DNA from: Syngnathus acus
Lineage: Eukaryota > Chordata > Actinopteri > Syngnathiformes > Syngnathidae
Length of the DNA stretch: 64,000 nt
Direction of reading: 5' to 3'
Assembly: GCF_901709675.1 (NCBI RefSeq)
Contig: NC_051105.1
Location: forward strand, 806,001 to 870,000
Shown here: positions 58,367-64,000 of the stretch, one piece after another
Layout of the letters: each line of letters opens with the position of its first letter
Numbering within the stretch: position 1 is the first letter of the stretch
Program-made: the position numbers and the translations under genes
Notes under the pieces: generated by a model
The model's database searches: none
Told to the model about the DNA's origin: nothing
Seen by the model: the letters and a program-made list of their open reading frames with translations, nothing else

Positions 58367-59385
58367 TCCCCTAAGCGCACTGAACGGGGAGCTTTGAGCG
58401 AACTTGAGGATGCACAGTGGCGCTTCTAAAAATAGACGGCGAGTTCTTTTGTCCTGCGTGCGAGTTTCCAACACGGCGGTGGCGCAGATGAGTCATCACA
58501 ACAATGAGTCACGTGACCTGCGAGCCCACTTGGAGTGGCAGTCAACTGGCACAAAATAACGTTTGCTGGATGGACGATTGCGTAACGACAAGAGCCGTCC
58601 GTCCGCCCACGGATGACGTCTTGAACGCGGCCTTCGTCGGGGAGAGCCCCGATGACGTCACCGTTGGCTGGACTTCAGTTCTCGAGAAGCAAGCGCATCG
58701 TCGTCACTGTCGGGTGAAAATGTCCAAATTTGATGAACATGGCCTCATTCTTTTTTATTTAAATAAAGAATAATAATAAATGAACGACAGCAATATATTG
58801 AGTCATGCAGAAGGATTTTTTTCTAAAGGTCATTTAAAAATCTTTCATCCAAATATTTCATTTTTGGCCACTGATGTTTGCTGTGTATATTCAACGGAAA
58901 GATTGAAAGGATAACTTGTCTTAACATGACTCCTTCAGTCAAATATTTGAAGCTTCTTAATGCATCACTCCTCCCTATCTGGAGCCACAACAACAACAAC
59001 AACAACAACAGAAATCCAACAAAGCAAAACAATTAAATGCAGATGATGCTCATCTGGAGATGGGCCTTCATCAGATTACACTTGAAAGAGACGAAAAAAA
59101 GAAACGGCTTGGTTCTGGCCTCTCGCACAGAACAACAACAACGCCGGGACGAATGTCATGAACACGATGTCGATGCGTGGCGCTCTGGTGTTTTCAAATG
59201 TGGGCCGTGATGAAAACGGAGATTGTTTATTGCAATCTGTTTCCCGTTAATAAACGATAAGATTGGCAGCAGCCCAAGCTCTGAATCCCCTCGAGGAGAC
59301 GACGTGGCGCAGTTGCTCCGGAGACCCGAGATTGCCGGCGAAATGATATTCATTAGACTCATGTCATTTCTTCCCTCTCTTAAAA

Positions 59386-59491
59386 CTAGGGTAAGGGTTT
59401 CAAAAGCCCCTACCTTCATTTGAAACCCTGACCCTATTTAAAGCCCTAGTTTGAACCCCTAATACTAGTTTGAAGCCCTAGTTTGAAACCC
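59386..59491. repeat. Inverted telomere-like island
   Basis: G-rich AAAACTAGGGTAAGGGTTTC is followed within 100 bp by C-rich GAAACCCTGACCCTA and repeated AGCCCTAGTTTGAA. The same vocabulary as the 3.2-kb array is therefore present in both orientations. Confidence 0.75.
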
Positions 59492-62400
59492 TTTGCATGT
59501 TGTTATGTTGATGTTGTCGATAAAGCAGTGGCTGATGACAACACTTCCAAAGGATGGAGTCCATGGAGGAAGGAAGTCACCGACTGTCTCCCATCCGAGG
59601 TCATGGAGATTCCTGTGCCTTCAACAATCCAATTACCAAATCAAATTAGAAAAGCTCCTACTTGATTATGCTGTCAATGTCTCCGTATCACCGATGACTT
59701 GAATGCCGTCAAGTCAAAGGATGAGACAGTCAAGTAGCCGGGAAGGAAAAGTGCAGGAAACATTTGGCACGAGACACTTTCTAAAAATATTCAAGAAAAA
59801 TAAATAGAAATAAAATGACAAATATTTTTGCAAGTGTAGACTGTCATCTTTTTTTTAATGAAGGTGCAATGTTACAAAAAACAAAACATCCAAACTATAC
59901 ACTTGGCCGTGCATGTAAGACACACGGTGGAAGCTCAGCTAAGCCCCTCGGATCTGATAGCGGATGACATTTTTAGCAGATCATTTGTCACCCGGTTCTG
60001 CAACGGAAAGGGTCCATGGAAGAACTACACACCCAAATGAATCCCAGATGCAAGCACTCAAGCGAACGTACTACGGACGTCGGGAGAACAGGGGGGGGGG
60101 GGGGTGGGGCGAGAGAGAAAATGGCACAATTTGACTGGCTGGTGAACTTGAGGCTTGCAGAACAGCTGATGACCTCCCTCCCTCCCTCCTCTCCTCGCAT
60201 ATGTTTGCTGAACCTTTTTGTCACGCCGCTTCCTGTCAAGCCTTTGGCTGGAGGAGGAACACGTTCCACGCTGCACAATACCAAGAACAAAAGGGCACGG
60301 CAGCGGATCCGGGAAGGCTTTGGATTTGTTTACAAGACAAGATGTATTAATATCACGCGGCGGAATGATTTGAACCATTCCTGGCTATTTTTTGCGTACA
60401 GATTAAACAATACCACGTCGGATGTATGAATCATTGGGGGAGCGCAAAGAATAAAAGCACCACTGGCCGCAAATCTGTGAGGGGTCACTTCTATTTAAAG
60501 GAAAACGATGATATTGCTACCGTGTGTTGATTTTCATCCGTCGCACTCCGTGACAAGTTAAATGAAAGTTTCGTGCCCATATTCCTAAATGGCTGGAGGC
60601 TGACTATTGATCCCTGAGGTACTTTTGCGTGTAAAACTGTGTGGAATCTGGGGAATATTGTTTGAACAACCTTGTGCTCAGTGAGCAAAGTGTTGCATCA
60701 ACAGAGCTTGGGCGGAGGAGAAAGATCTCAACAATATTGCTTTTTTTTTCTCATCGTCAACAAAAGCAGCTGCCACATGTGTTATCCAGCGACCCGGAGT
60801 GAGGAACGGGAAGGAAGTGGCGTTGTTATGATACGGCCGGGAGATCTTGGGGAAAGGTTACAAGTGGGTCAGAGATGACAGGGACGCCATTTTGCAAAAT
60901 GTGCTCAGGACGCCTTTTGGAGCGCAACGTGGCCGTTCACACTCTCCCGACCGAGACTGGTGGCCAGATGAAGGCGGGGCACACCACCACACTTGAAAGG
61001 AAACTTAATAATGCATACTCAACCTCATTCTGCCCAACTGCATTTCCAATACACGTCCGTCTGGGTACCGGGAGTGGAAGCGGACCCAAAGCCCAATTCT
61101 TGCGTGGCAATAAAGTATCTATCTATCTGGCGTGTCAATAAAGTATCTCTCTCTCGCTCTCTCTCTGTCTTTCTCTCTCGCTATCTATCTGTCTCTCTCG
61201 GCTGTGCTTGCAACGCCATGGCAGCAGAAGGATCGCTTTGGCTGCGCATGGAAGCAAAGGCTGAGTGGGCCGGTCAAGAGGCGGACATGCTTTACGAGCG
61301 CCGAGCGTTGGCCAACAGCGTTACGTAAGAAGCGAGCGGCATTTGCGCACCAGGTGTTGATGATGAAAACAGACAGGAGACGAGCAACGGGCTTGGAAAA
61401 ACACAAGGCACGTTGCGCTTCGGCCCCAGGGAAGAAAATGTTGAGGGGGCAGGGGGAAATGTAAATAAAACACGCGCTGGCTGCTTTTCGTTTGGTTTGC
61501 CTTTTATCATCTCTCACTTTCTTCCCCTTTGACTCGGTTTGGACTGAATGGATGAAATTTGCATTGCATTCAAGTTCCTCGCCGGTCACGACTGCATTAC
61601 AGAGCGCTAAGGATAGCCCCCGGCCCCCCTCGTCTTCCTGACCTCGCCGCGACCGAGATGATTTGCCTCAATTAAGCTGACGTTTCAACATTTGCCCCAG
61701 TCTCCCGTCACATCGAATCCTGCGGCCGCTTCCCAATTAGCGGTCGGGCCGTTTGATACGCAGACCGCCGATCCGGGCGCTTTCCATCAGCGATTTCACC
61801 TTCAAGCCCACACGGCAGTCCAAGCCCGAGCCTTATCTGTCGGCATACAGGTGGCAAAGCGCAAACATGGCGACTCAAACACATTCATCCGGCGTGCTTC
61901 CTATTATTTGCACAGCTGAGGCCTGGGTCACCTTGCCTGTGAGGCCAGAGACCTCGCCAGCTGATCCGCATGGTAGCCATTCGTCTGATTGGGCCGGTAC
62001 ACATTTCTGCAGCTCTGAAAAAAAAAAAAAAATGAATACACCTTTTGTTATCATGTCTGAATGCATCTGATTGGGTTATTACACATTACTGTGGCTGTAA
62101 AAAAAAAAGAAAATGCCCGTCACTTGATTTGTGAAAACAAGTTGATGTGGAGCTCAGTCTCCCTCAACTAAACAAAAAAGCAAAGTTGCGAGTCAGAAGG
62201 CTTTCTTTCCATTGAACGTGACATAGACGAGACGGGAACGGACAGCTGCTCCGCATTTGAAAAGGCACGCGACGGACGACATTCCATCCCGGCTTCCTGA
62301 GCGACGTTTGTCTTGTGTATGCACGAGCGGACGTCGTTGTCAAGCGACTCGTCTGGGGTTTTGCGCGGCAATCTGACTTGATGACATTTGACCCATTTCT

Positions 62401-63082
62401 CGCGTTTGCCAGAGAAAAGCTGTCATCAAATTTAGAAATGTCTTTTGGATTCAAACATGCAACAAGAGACAAGTTACTTCATTCACCTTTTGCAAGGGCT
62501 TTGCACAGACCAAAATGGCCGACTAATTCCCAGCCTCTGGAGACAAAGAAGGCGTTTGCAAAATGTGTGCAGCGGGGCCACTCGCTACACAACGAGGAGG
62601 CCAATGTGGGAAACCCGGCCGATGTCACTTGAGGAGCAACGGAATCACTCGGGCTATCTTTCGCCAAGCGTCTTTAAGCGCAAGCTATTTTGGAACTCAT
62701 TCACGCCGAGCCATTCTATTTCCAGCGGTGGCGAGCGCGCGTGCGTGTGTGTGTGTGTGCGTGCGTGTGTGTGTACAGCACGGTTGATCGCTCGCCTGCA
62801 GCTCACCGAGCAGAGCAAGTTAGCGGGGCCGGAATGTGGATTTTTCCTCTGTCTTCATTCAAAGTTGCAAACGATCGCAAAGACGTTCGCCAGACATTCG
62901 GCTACAGTTTTAAGCGTTTCAACAGTTTTTTTTTTTGTAACATGTTGTTCACAATTCTGTTGCAAAAAAACAACAACAAAAAACGTTAGTAACTATGAGT
63001 CTAACTCGGAGCTGGGCAATTCCGGCATATTACTTACGTTCCACTAGCAGGAGAAGGAAGCCAGAGAAGCCGAAGTAAAAGC

Positions 63083-63190
63083 CGTCACGGTTCGAGCAAG
63101 AACATGCGAACGTCACTGTGGAGGGCCTGAGCCAGGATTCAAACCCAGACCCTGTCGGCCAGACATGCAGACCATCCACCCAACAGCCCT
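63083..63190 (-). repeat. tRNA-derived SINE fragment, antisense
   Basis: On the minus strand the segment reads with GGGTCTGGGTTTGAATCC, a B-box-like GGTTTGAATCC, followed by GCATGTTCTTGCTC. This matches the remembered head of a widespread teleost SINE. It is truncated at both ends. Confidence 0.45.
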
Positions 63191-63438
63191 GCCCTTGCAT
63201 GTTTTTCCATCCCTTCATACATGACACTAGTATGTTTTGACGTGCGTGTGCCATGTAAACACCTTCCGGAAATAAAGTTTATGCAAGTCTGCCCTCTAGC
63301 GGAAATTCTCGAGCCATGCAACACGCAGTCGCTCATTGAAATCCACAGGGAGGAAATAATCCAAGCTCCCTCGGTGCAGCGCTCTAAAATGCAGAACAAT
63401 TAACGTGAAAAGAGAGCGCTTCATTTGCACAAACTTCA

Positions 63439-63513
63439 TTTATTAACTTGAAAAAATGTGGATAGAAAGTCAGTCAGAAATAAAAACACACAGAAATGAA
63501 ACGTGCATTTATT
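63439..63513 (-). terminator. Candidate poly(A) signals of fam171b
   Basis: AATAAA on the minus strand occurs at 63508-63513 and again at 63439-63444, about 200-275 bp after the stop codon. Confidence 0.4.
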
Positions 63514-63715
63514 GCCGGGCCGACGCACGCACATCAAGGCAAACAAAGGTGGAGCTCACAAGCGACTCGTGCAACAAAGCTTTGAAAGGGAATTTAGTGG
63601 CAGGCGAGAGTTCATGCGCTAGCAACGAGAGGGCAGACCGGCTCAAATGCTCAAGATCTTGCTAAAATGCAGATTGAAGAAGAAACGGAGGATGGTGCAG
63701 AGAGCCACATCCATT

Positions 63716-64000
63716 TCACTGCGGCGCCGTCTGTTTTTCGCCGGCCGCCCTTTTGACAAAGGTGCCCTTGCGTTCCAGAGCGACAGCTCTCCGGCCGGGC
63801 GTCTGGTTCATCTCGATCATATCCACGCCGGAATCCAAGCTGGTTTCTTGACTCCCCGCAGTTGCTCTTCTCCGCTGTTGCTCCTCCACGGCGTAACGGA
63901 TCTCGGCCGCCGGTTTGCCCTCCAGACTCACAAACCAGGCCCGCGGCGGCTGCCACGACGGCGCTTTGGAAAGCTCGCCGGCGGCCTCCATCGAGCGTCT
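63716..64000 (-). CDS. fam171b: FAM171 family protein, C-terminal end only (likely FAM171B)
   Basis: The minus-strand reading frame is open to the window edge and gives the last 94 residues of a protein. It contains PRAWFVSLEGKPAAEIRYA, the acidic-Ser motif TSLDSGVDMIEMNQ, and a basic ERKGTFVKRAAGEK, then stop. This order (RAWFVSLxGKP, then LDSGVDMNE-like, then ERKxTF) is the conserved cytoplasmic tail of FAM171 single-pass membrane proteins. Position next to calcrl and opposite orientation match mammalian FAM171B. The frame ends soon after TFVKR, earlier than I recall for the human B paralogue, so a shorter tail or another paralogue is possible. Function of the family is poorly known. No splice acceptor is seen inside the window, so this is probably a large last exon. 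Confidence 0.75.
   Translation of the reverse strand, partial: RRSMEAAGELSKAPSWQPPRAWFVSLEGKPAAEIRYAVEEQQRRRATAGSQETSLDSGVDMIEMNQTPGRRAVALERKGTFVKRAAGEKQTAPQ

Larger units (their letters stand above)
58380..63430. other. Gene-free interval before fam171b
   Basis: No coding exon was recognised on either strand. Small repeats include (CAA)n at 58988-59010, a telomere-like inverted island at 59386-59491, a G run at 60089-60106, pyrimidine-rich (CTCT)n near 61144-61195, A runs at 62017-62032, (GT)n near 62740-62773, and a SINE-like fragment at 63083-63190. Confidence 0.5.

Overview
The window is vertebrate nuclear DNA, almost certainly from a teleost fish. Genes are split into short exons with GT-AG introns, intergenic DNA is rich in microsatellites and hAT-like MITEs, and the gene order is that of the human 2q32 block. 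Left to right it holds five genes: col5a2 (+, 3' part only), gulp1 (-, complete), tfpi (+, complete), calcrl (+, complete) and the last exon of a FAM171 family gene (-, probably fam171b). Relative to human ITGAV-FAM171B-ZSWIM2-CALCRL-TFPI-GULP1-COL3A1-COL5A2, order and relative orientation are kept, but no COL3A1 lies between gulp1 and col5a2, and no ZSWIM2 was recognised between calcrl and fam171b.

Region by region: 1-6880 is 28 coding exons of a fibrillar procollagen, covering about 639 residues of triple helix plus the C-propeptide, and it is identified as alpha-2(V). From 6880 to 8990 are 3' flanks where two convergent genes meet. gulp1 (8994-15989) could be rebuilt from ten exons, including a 28-bp first coding exon. 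About 16 kb without a recognised gene (16.0-31.9 kb) separates gulp1 and tfpi. tfpi (32105-37480) has a signal-peptide exon, three Kunitz domains and a basic tail. calcrl has a probable non-coding first exon near 38.65-38.84 kb and twelve coding exons (43299-46492) for a 481-residue class B GPCR. Products of tfpi and calcrl act on or at vascular endothelium. gulp1 is an engulfment and endocytic adaptor, and col5a2 is a matrix protein. The genes look like an old syntenic block, not a functional cluster.

From 46.5 to 63.4 kb no host gene was recognised and the DNA is dominated by repeats: (i) a 1.03-kb internally deleted DNA transposon (47941-48973) keeping the 5' ends of two convergent ORFs, one of them a THAP domain; (ii) a satellite of about 235-bp units (50286-52250), many with a perfect or near-perfect 38-bp hairpin, ending in a fold-back MITE; (iii) a 3.2-kb TTAGGG-like array bracketed by two copies of one hAT-like MITE. 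The whole of (iii) is flanked by the same 8-bp sequence, ATAATTAG, as expected if it inserted as one unit. This composite is the most unusual structure in the window.

Exon boundaries were read by eye from splice sites, reading phase and remembered family sequences. No alignment or database search was run.
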